A stretch of 64,000 nt of DNA from positions 62,001-126,000 of the forward strand of contig NZ_WRPK01000007.1 in the NCBI RefSeq assembly GCF_009755815.1, in the 5' to 3' direction. This document shows, one piece after another, positions 1 to 7,601 of this stretch. The notes beneath the pieces are model-generated. The model did no database searches. It was not told the origin of the DNA and saw only the letters and a list, made by a program, of their open reading frames with translations. The stretch's first letter is position 1. Each line of letters starts with the position of its first letter. The DNA comes from Flavisphingomonas formosensis (GTDB lineage Bacteria > Pseudomonadota > Alphaproteobacteria > Sphingomonadales > Sphingomonadaceae). The translations under genes were made by a program, and so were the position numbers.

Positions 1-21
1 TCCTCGTTATAAATCGGCGGT

Positions 22-474
22 ATGGTCAAACCTCCAACCCAACAAGCGGACCCCGTTGTTGCCCGGTTGCTCCGCACGCCATCAGGACTTCGCGCTGGTG
101 GTCAAGCATCAGTCGATCATGAAGTGCTGGCGACCTATTGCCACGACGACGGAGGACATCCCTTTGCTATTTGCCGCGATGGGCTGTTGATAGATCCTGA
201 TGGTGTTGTGCGGTTTGTGGCTTTCCATGAGATAGAGAACGCCAGTTTATACGATCACGACCTGCTACTGCGGGAGAAGAATGCAATGAGGCGCTCGGGC
301 CACGTTGGGGCCACGTCGCTTACCCTCGCTCTGACGAACGGCGAGACCGTGATTATTCCGTTAAACGTGCGCGCGGATGGAATGTCCGAACGGCTTACAA
401 TCGCGGGGCTGATCGAGCAGCGAATACGGATTGCCAAATCGGAGCGACGCAGAGCGCAGCATCCACAGGTGTAA
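22..474 (+). CDS. Hypothetical protein in integrative element
   Basis: A 150-residue soluble protein of unknown function. It has no signal peptide or membrane segment. The middle (residues 45-125) alternates short hydrophobic strands with charged turns, ending in a basic helix rich in Arg; that pattern would fit a PH-like beta-barrel domain, but this is a guess from composition. It is the first gene in the window and lies behind the integrase of the tRNA-Tyr element, so an accessory origin is likely. No conserved catalytic motif was recognised. Confidence 0.5.
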   Translation: MVKPPTQQADPVVARLLRTPSGLRAGGQASVDHEVLATYCHDDGGHPFAICRDGLLIDPDGVVRFVAFHEIENASLYDHDLLLREKNAMRRSGHVGATSLTLALTNGETVIIPLNVRADGMSERLTIAGLIEQRIRIAKSERRRAQHPQV

Positions 475-534
475 TCGCCCGATAGCGAAGGTCTGCTACT
501 CAGCGCTTCGCGCCATTCCCCTCGTGACGCGGTA

Positions 535-570
535 CCCGGCGCTGAACGGCAAGGAATGGTGGGAAGCGGT
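535..570. repeat. Dispersed ~36-bp repeat, copy 1
   Basis: This copy and the one at 1062-1096 share about 36 bp with a handful of substitutions and a one-base gap. The best-conserved part is a 16-base core beginning tggtgggaag. It sits just downstream of the minus-strand gene at 591-887, the same relative position as copy 2. Confidence 0.6.
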
Positions 571-590
571 CGTAGGGATGCGAGCAACGG

Positions 591-887
591 CTAGCGCAAT
601 CCCTGATTGTCGAGGATAATTTCGGCCTGCATTCCGGCTTCAAAGTTGCCAGTCTTAGCGATGCCTTCCAACAGCCCCGTAATAGAGGCGCAATCATGGG
701 CCTCTAGGCAAAAGAGCAGTGTGCCGCGCCTATTTTCCAATTCCGGCCGCTGGATCAGCCTCACCAGAACATCAAAAATCCGCGGGTCTGGATTATCTGC
801 AAGCTCTAACGCGAGCGAATGCCGCTCCGCATGATCGCTGGTTTCGTCGAGACGCTTAATCTTCTCAGTTAGCTCGGTATCGGTCAT
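591..887 (-). CDS. Small alpha-helical protein, HEAT-like
   Basis: A 98-residue acidic protein of unknown function. It looks all-helical, with a repeated pattern of amphipathic helices separated by short turns (for example 'NPDPRIFDVLVRLIQRPE' near residues 32-49), which suggests two or three HEAT-like repeats. Small helical-repeat proteins of this size in islands are sometimes immunity or adaptor proteins, but nothing here proves that. It lies between two orphan genes, is transcribed toward the window start, and is followed by the first copy of the dispersed repeat. Confidence 0.5.
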   Translation of the reverse strand: MTDTELTEKIKRLDETSDHAERHSLALELADNPDPRIFDVLVRLIQRPELENRRGTLLFCLEAHDCASITGLLEGIAKTGNFEAGMQAEIILDNQGLR

Positions 888-943
888 AGCCTGTGATCAT
901 AATCTGGAACCGGATCGTCTGCTACTGGGGCGATAGCTGTCTA

Positions 944-1023
944 TGCCAGCGGCAGGGGATCGAACCCGTGCCCGTCACCGGGATCGCTGTAGCGATACGT
1001 CTACCAATTCCGCCACGCTGGCA
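944..1023 (-). pseudogene. tRNA-Leu-like sequence, probably degraded
   Basis: The minus strand begins with a 7-bp acceptor stem (GCCAGCG with CGCTGGC) and a D-arm region identical to bacterial tRNA-Leu (TGGCGGAATTGGTAGACG). A long variable arm (CCCG-GTGA-CGGG) and a TTCGATC T-loop follow, so class II leucine-type ancestry is clear. The anticodon arm is wrong. It folds either as a 4-bp stem with a 6-base loop or as a 6-bp stem with a 2-base loop, so no normal 7-base loop or anticodon can be assigned. The T-stem has mismatches and no CCA is encoded. I read it as a decayed tRNA copy carried by the element; a functional non-canonical tRNA is less likely. Confidence 0.6.
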
Positions 1024-1061
1024 GTGTCGGACTTTGCTGGATGAATGATGCTACCGCACTG

Positions 1062-1096
1062 TCGGCGCCGGACGGCAAGGATGGTGGGAAGCGGTC
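1062..1096. repeat. Dispersed ~36-bp repeat, copy 2
   Basis: Near-identical to 535-570. It runs into the stop codon of the minus-strand gene at 1095-1457, so both copies mark the 3' end of an orphan gene. Function unknown; it may be a small mobile palindrome family or the scar of a duplication. Confidence 0.6.
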
Positions 1097-1457
1097 ATTT
1101 GCGCGGCGCGAAGGTTCTACCGTGGGGAAAGCGAAGCGGCGTCGCAGGATCAAGTCCGACTTCGGAAACGCGAAGCGGAACCACCACGCCCTCTGAAATA
1201 CTGCGCCCGGGTGGATTACCCCACACCACTTCTGCCATGAACTTGCGGCCGCGACATGTGACCTCGATCAAATCGCCAATCACTGGGGCTAGCCCATAGA
1301 AGCGATTTTCGTCTTCACGAAGCTCCCGCTCCGTGACGACTTCGCCATCCTTCAGTGCGATGCGCTTAACCCAATAGCCCATACGACGGTGTAGCAGCCT
1401 ACGGCGAGCCGATTCAACGAGGTTCAATTTATGATCGCAACTGGGCGATTTCGCCAA
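1095..1457 (-). CDS. Hypothetical protein in integrative element
   Basis: A 120-residue protein with no recognised family. The N-terminal 25 residues are basic and poor in structure, and an internal ATG at residue 26 (start near 1382) would give a more compact 95-residue product, so the start is uncertain. The body contains beta-rich stretches (residues 58-80 around 'GDLIEVTCRGRKFMAEVVW'), resembling a small beta-barrel. The stop codon overlaps the second copy of the dispersed repeat. It lies between a tRNA-like remnant and the winged-helix gene of the element. Confidence 0.45.
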   Translation of the reverse strand: MAKSPSCDHKLNLVESARRRLLHRRMGYWVKRIALKDGEVVTERELREDENRFYGLAPVIGDLIEVTCRGRKFMAEVVWGNPPGRSISEGVVVPLRVSEVGLDPATPLRFPHGRTFAPRK

Positions 1458-1646
1458 TCCCAGACGCCAACACCTCTTCCGTACCTTTCGTCACGGGCAG
1501 CAAGCATGGCGCTGCCTTTTCACGCAGCAGAAAACGCATGCGCCCCTTGGGGAGCACATTGCGGAGGTCGCGCAGCCTCGGTGACGATGCTGGTTATGTG
1601 CCGCGGTGGGGCTGTCCCTCAAGTTGGCGCCGCGCGAAGCGCGTCA

Positions 1647-2366
1647 TCATATCTCTAGGGCCGGATTCTGGCTGAGTAGTGAACTCGCGTTCAAATCCAA
1701 AGCCTTACCAAGGCGGGCAAGCGCTTCGCCCAGGCTGGTGCCCCCGGCGATCGCCTCGGCCTGCTCGGCCGCGGGGAGGCGGGACAGCATCCGGTTGACC
1801 TCGGCACCAGCCTCGGCGCGGCGATGCCCGTCGTCGTCCGGGGCGGGGGCTTTGCGGGTTACGGCACGCACGAACTTGCGCGCGATCTCGGGCAGGCTGA
1901 AGCCATAGGCATTGGTGATCTGGCGGACGCGTGGGCCGACGCCGTCGGCGTCCTCAATCGGTTCGGTGCGGCGGATCCATCGCAGGAAGCCGTTGGAGCG
2001 CAGGCGGGCGAGGGCGCCCACGACAGCGCCTCGCGATCGCGCGAGCCGTTGCTCGAGATATTCGATCGACGGCTCCAGCCGCCCGGTCTTGTAGTCGACC
2101 AGGCGATACAGCTCACGCAGCACCTCGAGCGCGACATGGCCGAGCGGGCCATTCTTCTTCCCCGGCTCCTTGTTGGTGCGGTCGAAATGCTCGGCCGCCT
2201 TCATCCTGGCGCCGATCTCCTTGGGATCGATCGGCTGCCAGACCTCGCTCTCGCGCGTGCCGGCGTGATAGCTGTTCCGGCGCACCGGCTGGAATGTCCG
2301 ACGTCCCCCCAGGACGCCGCGGGTCAGCTCGCCGATGGATCGGCCAAATCCCCCCGCCGCGGTCAT
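1647..2366 (-). CDS. Winged-helix protein, possible replication protein
   Basis: A 239-residue soluble protein. Residues about 75-135 look like a winged-helix DNA-binding domain: helices followed by 'SRGAVVGALARLRSNGFLRWIRR', a typical recognition helix plus wing. The C-terminal 70 residues are charged and helical. It reads in the same direction as the integrase and starts 20 bp after the integrase stop, so the two are probably co-transcribed. Similar winged-helix proteins near integrases in sphingomonads are often labelled replication-protein-like; that assignment is a family impression, not shown here. An excision or transfer regulator is the main alternative. Confidence 0.55.
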   Translation of the reverse strand: MTAAGGFGRSIGELTRGVLGGRRTFQPVRRNSYHAGTRESEVWQPIDPKEIGARMKAAEHFDRTNKEPGKKNGPLGHVALEVLRELYRLVDYKTGRLEPSIEYLEQRLARSRGAVVGALARLRSNGFLRWIRRTEPIEDADGVGPRVRQITNAYGFSLPEIARKFVRAVTRKAPAPDDDGHRRAEAGAEVNRMLSRLPAAEQAEAIAGGTSLGEALARLGKALDLNASSLLSQNPALEI

Positions 2367-2385
2367 GCCGCGGCCCTCGCAGCTG

Positions 2386-3645
2386 CTAGCCGCGCGGACC
2401 TTTCAAGAGGTCGGCCGCCGGCGGAAAATCCGCCAACAGCATATCGGCCCACTCCTGGGCGAGCTGGCGCCGCCGCGGCAAATAGGCTGCCCGATTGTAG
2501 ATGCCTTCCGATCCCTTGGGCAGGTGCGCCAGCATCAGGTCGATGATCGCGCGGTCGCCGGCATTTTCGAGCACGACCGCGCGCTCGTTCATGATCGTGC
2601 TGAAGGTCGATCGCCAGCCATGCGGCACGTGGCGGCCGGCGAACTGCGAGAGGCTGCGGTACATCTTGCCGATCGCATTGTCCGTCATATGCCCGTGCGC
2701 GTGACGCTCGTTGGGGAAGAGGTAGGGCAGGCTCCCCGAGAGCATGCGTACTGCTTCGATGGTTTCGACCGCTTGGCGCGAGAGCGGTACGATGAACTCG
2801 AATTTCGCCTGCACCTTCTTCTCGAGACGCAGCTTCATCCGTGTGGCGGAAAGCCGCCAGATGGGCTCCTTGCCGCCCAGTCCCTCGAACTCCGACCACT
2901 TCGCCGTGATCAGCACGCCGGGGCGGGGGACAGCCAAAGCCTGGAGCCGCGCAGCGAGCTTCGTTACGGGATTTGCCGGCAGCGCCTCGGTCGCTCGAAT
3001 GAGAGCGCGCGCCTCCTCGAGATCGGTGAGCGCAGGGAATCGCCCTTTTGATGGTGCCGATAGAGCCGGCTTCGATGCCACCGTAGGATCGATTTCGGCT
3101 AATCCGCTCGCCATCGCGAACAGGAACACCTCCGACATGCGTTGCCGGACGCGGTGAGCCGTCTCGATCGCACCGCGCTCCTCGATGGCTACGACCACTT
3201 TCAGCGCCATTGGCGCGGTGATCGATCTGATCGGCACGTTGCCCAGCTCCGGAAATACGTGGTCCCGCAGGCTCTGAAGCACGTTGCGCGCGTGCGTCTT
3301 GCTCCAACGCGGGGCATTCTTCGAATGCCAGATCTCGGCGATGACACGGAAGGTGTTCGCTGTCCCGATCTGCAGTTGGGCTGCCCGCTGCTTCTTCTCG
3401 ACAACCGGATCGACCGCATCCCGCAGAAGCCGCCGTGCGTCGTCGCGCTTGCTCCTCGCCTCGGCCAGGCCCACCTCGGGATATTGACCGAAGGTCAGCT
3501 TCTTCTCGGTGCCACCGACGCGATATTTGAAACGCCAGGACTTCGTCCCGCTCGGAAGAACGTAGAGATAGAGGCCCTTCTCGTCCGCAATCTTGTACGG
3601 CTTGTCCCGCGGTTTTGCCGTCCTGAATGTCGAGTCGCTTGCCAC
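2386..3645 (-). CDS. P4-type tyrosine site-specific integrase
   Basis: A 419-residue tyrosine recombinase with an N-terminal arm-binding domain of the DUF4102 type ('DKPYKIADEKGLYLYV' near residues 14-29), a SAM-like core-binding domain (about 100-190) and a C-terminal catalytic domain. The first catalytic Arg is in 'VPRPGVL', the His-x-x-Arg box is 'HGWR', and the nucleophilic Tyr is in 'GIYNRAAYL' near residue 393. These integrases recombine at tRNA 3' ends, which fits the tRNA-Tyr gene just upstream. The start is a GTG that directly abuts direct repeats at 3647-3690, with no clear ribosome site. The usual Glu after 'RPG' is Val here, but the active-site set appears complete. Confidence 0.88.
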   Translation of the reverse strand: MASDSTFRTAKPRDKPYKIADEKGLYLYVLPSGTKSWRFKYRVGGTEKKLTFGQYPEVGLAEARSKRDDARRLLRDAVDPVVEKKQRAAQLQIGTANTFRVIAEIWHSKNAPRWSKTHARNVLQSLRDHVFPELGNVPIRSITAPMALKVVVAIEERGAIETAHRVRQRMSEVFLFAMASGLAEIDPTVASKPALSAPSKGRFPALTDLEEARALIRATEALPANPVTKLAARLQALAVPRPGVLITAKWSEFEGLGGKEPIWRLSATRMKLRLEKKVQAKFEFIVPLSRQAVETIEAVRMLSGSLPYLFPNERHAHGHMTDNAIGKMYRSLSQFAGRHVPHGWRSTFSTIMNERAVVLENAGDRAIIDLMLAHLPKGSEGIYNRAAYLPRRRQLAQEWADMLLADFPPAADLLKGPRG

Positions 3646-3646
3646 C

Positions 3647-3690
3647 CGGGGCCCCCAACCAAAAAATTGGGGCCCCCAAGCGAGCCCCCA
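3647..3690. repeat. Direct repeats upstream of integrase
   Basis: GGGGCCCCCAA occurs at 3648-3658 and 3669-3679, 21 bp apart (two helical turns), and a weaker copy (GAGCCCCCA) lies at 3682-3690. Evenly phased repeats between an integrase and its tRNA target are typical of arm-type integrase sites or excisionase sites. They could also autoregulate the integrase, because the first copy touches its start codon. The role is inferred. Confidence 0.5.
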
Positions 3691-3738
3691 CCGAAAGCGA
3701 GATTAAGTGACAATCTCTGCTAACGCCTGAGAACGCAG

Positions 3739-3760
3739 AAAGCCCGGAAAAGCGGGCTTT
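3739..3760 (-). terminator. Hairpin downstream of tRNA-Tyr
   Basis: AAAGCCCG and CGGGCTTT form a perfect 8-bp stem around a 6-base loop, 45 bp past the 3' end of tRNA-Tyr. It has the form of a tRNA transcription terminator. If the element inserted into the tRNA 3' end, this hairpin came with the element or was rebuilt by it. Confidence 0.6.
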
Positions 3761-3804
3761 GCAAGGGCTGATTAGAATATCTGAGAAGCTGCGATAAGCT
3801 GCTC

Positions 3805-3890
3805 TGGTGGAAGGGGCTGGATTCGAACCAGCGTACGCTCACGCGGGCAGATTTACAGTCTGCTGCCTTTAACCACTCGGCCACCCTTCC
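3805..3890 (-). tRNA. tRNA-Tyr (GTA), CCA encoded
   Basis: An 86-nt class II tRNA on the minus strand. The acceptor stem starts GGAAGGG, the D-arm is TGGCCGAGTGGTTAAAGGC, the anticodon loop is CTGTAAA with anticodon GTA, and there is a long variable arm. The T-arm is GCTGGTTCGAATCCAGC and the 3' end encodes CCA. It is the likely target of the adjacent integrase, which leaves a functional 3' end after insertion. Confidence 0.95.
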
Positions 3891-3971
3891 GTCAGGCTTC
3901 GCTGCCGGAGGCGGCCACATGGCGAAACCGGGCTGGACTGTCAACGCCTCACGTGGAAAAGCGCGCGCATC

Positions 3972-4718
3972 ATGAGAAAAGGCCATCGACCATCCGTCGC
4001 CCCGAGCGGGCGTCCGCGCTTCTGGGGGCGCCATGCGGTCATTGCCGCACTGGCCAACCCGGATCGTATCATCAAGCGCATGTGGGGCACGCGCGAAGCG
4101 CTCTCGGCGCTGGATCTGCCGCCCGTCATCCCCGTCACCTATGCCGATGTCGCGGATCTCGGCCGGCTCGTGCCGCATGACGCGCCGCATCAGGGGCTGG
4201 TGATCGAGGTCGATCCGCTCGAGGATATCTGGCTGGGCGACCTTCTGGAGCGGGGGCAGGCGAATCAGCGGCCGCTGGTGGTGCTTGATCAGGTCACCGA
4301 TCCGCATAATGTCGGCGCGGTGCTGCGTTCCGCCGCGGCGTTCGACGCGCTCGGCATCATCACCCAGGATCGGCACGCGCCGCCGGAATCGGGGGCGCTG
4401 GCGCGCGCCGCCTCCGGAGCGCTGGAAGTGGTTCCCTGGGTCCGCGTGGTGAACCTCGCCCGCGCTCTCGACGAGATCGCCGAGGCGGGCTTCTGGCGAA
4501 TCGGCCTCACCGGCCATGCCCAGGCTACGCTGCAGCAGGTGATGGGCGAGGCGCGGCTTGCGATCGTGCTCGGCGCCGAAGGCGAGGGCATGCGCCCCAA
4601 CACCGAGGCGCATTGCGACGAACTGGCCCGGTTGCCGATCAGCCCGCTGGTCGAGAGCCTGAACATTTCCAACGCGGCCGCGATCGCTCTCTATGCGGCC
4701 GCGACACGCAACCGCTGA
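3972..4718 (+). CDS. rlmB: 23S rRNA 2'-O-methyltransferase RlmB
   Basis: A 248-residue SpoU/TrmH-family methyltransferase that uses SAM to methylate the 2'-OH of G2251 in 23S rRNA. An N-terminal RNA-binding domain (about 18-85) is followed by the knotted catalytic domain with the three family motifs: 'DPHNVGAVLRSA' (about 109-120), 'VLGAEGEGMR' (about 198-207) and 'SPLVESLNISNAAAIALY' (about 223 onward). The length is normal. It sits alone on the plus strand directly beyond tRNA-Tyr and marks the return to core chromosome. The ATG start follows a basic N-terminus that is common in this family; RlmB is preferred over TrmH by length and motif spacing. Confidence 0.93.
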   Translation: MRKGHRPSVAPSGRPRFWGRHAVIAALANPDRIIKRMWGTREALSALDLPPVIPVTYADVADLGRLVPHDAPHQGLVIEVDPLEDIWLGDLLERGQANQRPLVVLDQVTDPHNVGAVLRSAAAFDALGIITQDRHAPPESGALARAASGALEVVPWVRVVNLARALDEIAEAGFWRIGLTGHAQATLQQVMGEARLAIVLGAEGEGMRPNTEAHCDELARLPISPLVESLNISNAAAIALYAAATRNR

Positions 4719-4817
4719 TTCGCCGTTCCTGATCGCCGCTCACGACAAATCGCCCACGGTGCTGCGAAGAGCGCCATGGGCGATTGGCAAGGCAAATGAG
4801 AAGAGGCAGCCGGAGGA

Positions 4818-5135
4818 TCAATCCTCCGGAGCGATCGTCACTTTCAGGCCGTCGAGCGAATCGGTCAGCTGCACCTGGCAGGAGAGGCGCGACGTCTCGT
4901 TGCGGTGATCGGAGCTGTCGAGCAGGTCGTTCTCGTCCTCGCTCATCGCCGGCAGCTGGTCGAGGAAGGAAGGATCGACGTGGACGTGGCAGGTCGCGCA
5001 GGAGCAGCAGCCGCCGCACAGCGCCAGCAGCTCGTCGATGCCGGCGTCGCGAATCACTTCCATCACCGAAAGGCCGGCCTGCCCGTCGATGGTCGATTCC
5101 TCGCCTTCGCGGGTGACGACGATCAGCTTCGGCAT
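4818..5135 (-). CDS. Adrenodoxin-type 2Fe-2S ferredoxin
   Basis: A 105-residue soluble electron carrier. Cluster ligands are Cys40, Cys46, Cys49 (C-x5-C-x2-C within '[12 protein letters not shown]') and Cys86 ('LSCQV'), the adrenodoxin/putidaredoxin pattern. Two extra cysteines (43 and 44) fall inside the loop. Such ferredoxins serve in Fe-S cluster assembly (Fdx) or donate electrons to cytochrome P450s or Rieske oxygenases. There is no isc operon or P450 beside it here, so the partner is unknown. It is divergent from the DNA glycosylase gene with about 75 bp between the starts. Confidence 0.93.
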   Translation of the reverse strand: MPKLIVVTREGEESTIDGQAGLSVMEVIRDAGIDELLALCGGCCSCATCHVHVDPSFLDQLPAMSEDENDLLDSSDHRNETSRLSCQVQLTDSLDGLKVTIAPED

Positions 5136-5210
5136 TAGGTGGATCCTCCTGACAAAAATTTAGCGCCGCCTAGGTCGGGCGCGGTCACAAATCAAGGGGT
5201 GGGAAGGCCG

Positions 5211-5828
5211 ATGGGATTGACGGCGGATCGAATCCGCGAGGCGATGGATGCGCTCGCGGCGATCGAGCCGGCCTTCGCGCGTGGCCTGGAGAGGGTCGGT
5301 TACCCCGAGCCACGAGTGCGTGCGCGCGGCTATGAGACGTTGCTGCGCACCATCGTAGGCCAGCAGGTGAGCGTGAGTTCGGCCGCTGCGGTCTGGGCGA
5401 AGCTCGGTGAAATTCTGGGGCCGGCGCGCGATCCCGCGGCGATCGCGGCGGCTTCGGACCAGGATCTGCGCGCGGCGGGCTTTTCCCGACAGAAGAGCGC
5501 CTATGCGCGCAGCCTCGCCGACGAGGTGTTGTCAGGTCGGCTCGATCTCGAGGCCCTGCCGGCGGATGACGAGGCGGCGATCGCGGCGCTGACGGCGGTG
5601 AAGGGGATCGGCCGCTGGTCCGCGGAAATCTATCTTCTGTTTGCCGAAGGCCGGCCGGACATCTGGCCCGCCGGGGATCTCGCCGTTCAGATCGAAGTGG
5701 GCCGGATATTGGGGCTCAATTCGCGGCCGGACGAGCGCGCGACACGGGCTCTGGCCGAGCGATGGCGTCCCCATCGCGGCAGTGCGGCGATCTTTTCCTG
5801 GCACCATTACAAGACCCCGGTGCTCTGA
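5211..5828 (+). CDS. AlkA-type DNA-3-methyladenine glycosylase
   Basis: A 205-residue HhH-GPD base-excision-repair enzyme that removes alkylated purines from DNA. The helix-hairpin-helix is 'LTAVKGIGRWSAEIYLLF', followed by the catalytic Asp in 'PAGDLAVQ' near residue 156. It lacks the N-terminal AlkA domain of E. coli, so it is the short form common in alphaproteobacteria. I place the start at the ATG at 5211, preceded by a GAAGG ribosome site; a longer frame opens at 5139 but adds a low-complexity leader overlapping the divergent ferredoxin promoter. No C-terminal Fe-S cysteines are present, which argues against EndoIII or MutY. Confidence 0.88.
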   Translation: MGLTADRIREAMDALAAIEPAFARGLERVGYPEPRVRARGYETLLRTIVGQQVSVSSAAAVWAKLGEILGPARDPAAIAAASDQDLRAAGFSRQKSAYARSLADEVLSGRLDLEALPADDEAAIAALTAVKGIGRWSAEIYLLFAEGRPDIWPAGDLAVQIEVGRILGLNSRPDERATRALAERWRPHRGSAAIFSWHHYKTPVL

Positions 5829-6021
5829 GAATCTCCTTGGCCATGCGCCCAGGCGCATCGCCGGGCACATGCCCGGCACGTGTTCGAGAGGCCGCCGCCT
5901 CGGTAGGCGAACTTCATGACGGTCACATCCATAGCCCCAAAATCGGGGGTTTCGGTGAGGTCATTAGCATTTTGCTAACCTTGCTCCGTTACTGCTCCTG
6001 CTCGGAAGAACGGAGGCTTCG

Positions 6022-7593
6022 ATGCCCCGCGCCCTGAGTGCGCCAGAAAGCATCAGTGTCGAAAAGGGCGCGCTGGGGCGATTCAGCGGGGAGTTCGTCG
6101 ATCGCGAGACCGAGCAGGAATTCCTGATCGACCGCTATCCAGAGGTGCTGCGCCACGCACGGTTGCTCATGACGGCCGCCATGGTGCTCAACACCTTGTT
6201 CCTGGCGAGCGACTGGCGCTTCTATGGTCAGCCGCATTTTTTCGTCGCGTTGCCCGCCCGGCTACTCGTCATCCTCGTGGCCGGCATTTGCCATTTCCTG
6301 CTCGGCCGAGCGCGCGACCATGCGCATGTCCAGCGAATCCTGATCGGCTGGATGTGGGTCACCGCCGTGCTGGTCGCGGTTCTCGTGACGTCGCACAGCG
6401 ATATCGCGCTGTTCGTCATGCTGATGCTCCCGGCGCTCTATTTCATGGTCGTGCCGGTCGCCTGGCGCTGGCTGGTACTGGCGGCCGCGGGAAGCAGCCT
6501 GCTGTTGCTGGTCGGCTATGAGATCGGCGTGTTCGACGGCACAATGCTGGGCCTCGCGCTTGCACTGCTGATGATGGGATCGGCATTGTCGCTGATGGCG
6601 GCGCGAGCGAACCGGCTTGCCCGGCTGCAATGGTGTGCGAGCCGGGCGGAGCGCCATGCGCGCGAGGAACTGATCGAGAGCCGCGCGACGCTGGAGCGGA
6701 TCTTCGCGGCGAGTCCCATCCCGGTGGTGATCAGCAACCGTAACGGCCGCATCCTCGATCTCAACGACAGCGCGCGAGAATTCATCGGCTTCACCGCCGG
6801 GCCTGTCGAGGGCACGTCGCTGCAGGAATTCTATGTCGATCCCACTGATCGCGAGCGAATCTTCGCGCTGCTAGACCGCGACGGCCGCGTGCGCGACCTG
6901 GAGCTTGACGTCCGGCTGTCGGACGGCGCGCAGCGCACGGTGATGATCCGCGCGACGCAGGTCGACACGCGCGAGGGGCCGATCATCATCTCCGGCATCA
7001 TCGACATCAGCAACCGCAAGGCAATCGAGCGCAGTCTCGAGCGGCTGGCGTCCACCGATACGCTGACCGGCCTGCCGAATCGGCTGAGCTTCTTCACCGC
7101 CGCGCGTACCGAGATGCTCCGCGCCCATCGGACGGGCGCGCCGCTCACCTTGCTCATGGTTGATCTCGATCATTTCAAGCTGATCAACGATGGCTTCGGC
7201 CATCAGATGGGCGACCGCGTGCTGCGCAGCTTCGCCAAAGCCTGTACCTCCGTGCTGAAGGGCAGCGACTTGGCGGCGAGGCTCGGCGGGGAGGAGTTCG
7301 CGCTGCTCTTGCCCAATGCCGATATCGAGCATGGCCTGGCGATCGGCGAGCAGCTTCGCCTGTCCGTCGAGCAGCTTCGCTTTCCGGAGATCGGCGAAGA
7401 TTTGCGTCTCACGGTCAGCATCGGCGCGGCCGCGGTGAACAATGTCGAGCCCGATTTGGATGCCGCGCTCGCCCAGGCCGACATCGCGCTCTACGAGGCG
7501 AAGCGCCGTGGCCGCAATTGCGTCGTCTCAGCCGGTGCCCATGACGATCTGCTGCGTTTCGATCGCACCGGAAGGGGACGCGCGGCGAGCTGA
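6022..7593 (+). CDS. Membrane PAS-GGDEF diguanylate cyclase
   Basis: A 523-residue inner-membrane signalling protein predicted to make cyclic di-GMP. Residues about 45-200 contain five or six hydrophobic segments in a MASE-like sensor. A PAS domain spans about 222-335, and the GGDEF domain about 345-505 has the active-site motif GGEEF near 422-426, with 'DTLTGLPNRLSF' at its start. The RxxD inhibitory site reads KGSD, so classic product inhibition at the I-site is probably absent. It stands alone with about 190 bp upstream, where a TTAGCA/TGCTAA palindrome at 5964-5978 could be an operator. The signal sensed is unknown. Confidence 0.9.
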   Translation: MPRALSAPESISVEKGALGRFSGEFVDRETEQEFLIDRYPEVLRHARLLMTAAMVLNTLFLASDWRFYGQPHFFVALPARLLVILVAGICHFLLGRARDHAHVQRILIGWMWVTAVLVAVLVTSHSDIALFVMLMLPALYFMVVPVAWRWLVLAAAGSSLLLLVGYEIGVFDGTMLGLALALLMMGSALSLMAARANRLARLQWCASRAERHAREELIESRATLERIFAASPIPVVISNRNGRILDLNDSAREFIGFTAGPVEGTSLQEFYVDPTDRERIFALLDRDGRVRDLELDVRLSDGAQRTVMIRATQVDTREGPIIISGIIDISNRKAIERSLERLASTDTLTGLPNRLSFFTAARTEMLRAHRTGAPLTLLMVDLDHFKLINDGFGHQMGDRVLRSFAKACTSVLKGSDLAARLGGEEFALLLPNADIEHGLAIGEQLRLSVEQLRFPEIGEDLRLTVSIGAAAVNNVEPDLDAALAQADIALYEAKRRGRNCVVSAGAHDDLLRFDRTGRGRAAS

Positions 7594-7601
7594 CGCGCGG
7601 C

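Larger units (their letters stand above)
1..3890. mobile_element. End of an integrative element at tRNA-Tyr
   Basis: A P4-type integrase gene begins about 160 bp beyond the 3' end of tRNA-Tyr and reads away from it, which is the classic layout of genomic islands that insert into tRNA 3' ends. Inward of it are a winged-helix protein, three small orphan genes and a damaged tRNA-like sequence. On the other side of the tRNA the conserved gene rlmB starts at once. The far attachment site is not in the window: I looked for a second copy of the tRNA-Tyr 3' end between 1 and 2400 and saw none. The island nature is inferred from layout, and its left border is unknown. Confidence 0.6.

Noticed and set aside
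1-3645. A prophage
   Set aside because: Only an integrase and small unknown genes are visible. There are no head, tail, terminase or lysis genes, so an integrative element is a safer call.
2363-3691. A 442-residue open frame overlapping the integrase on the same strand
   Set aside because: It is the integrase read in another frame. Its sequence is low-complexity Arg/Gly/Ala with no family motif, while the true frame has all recombinase residues.
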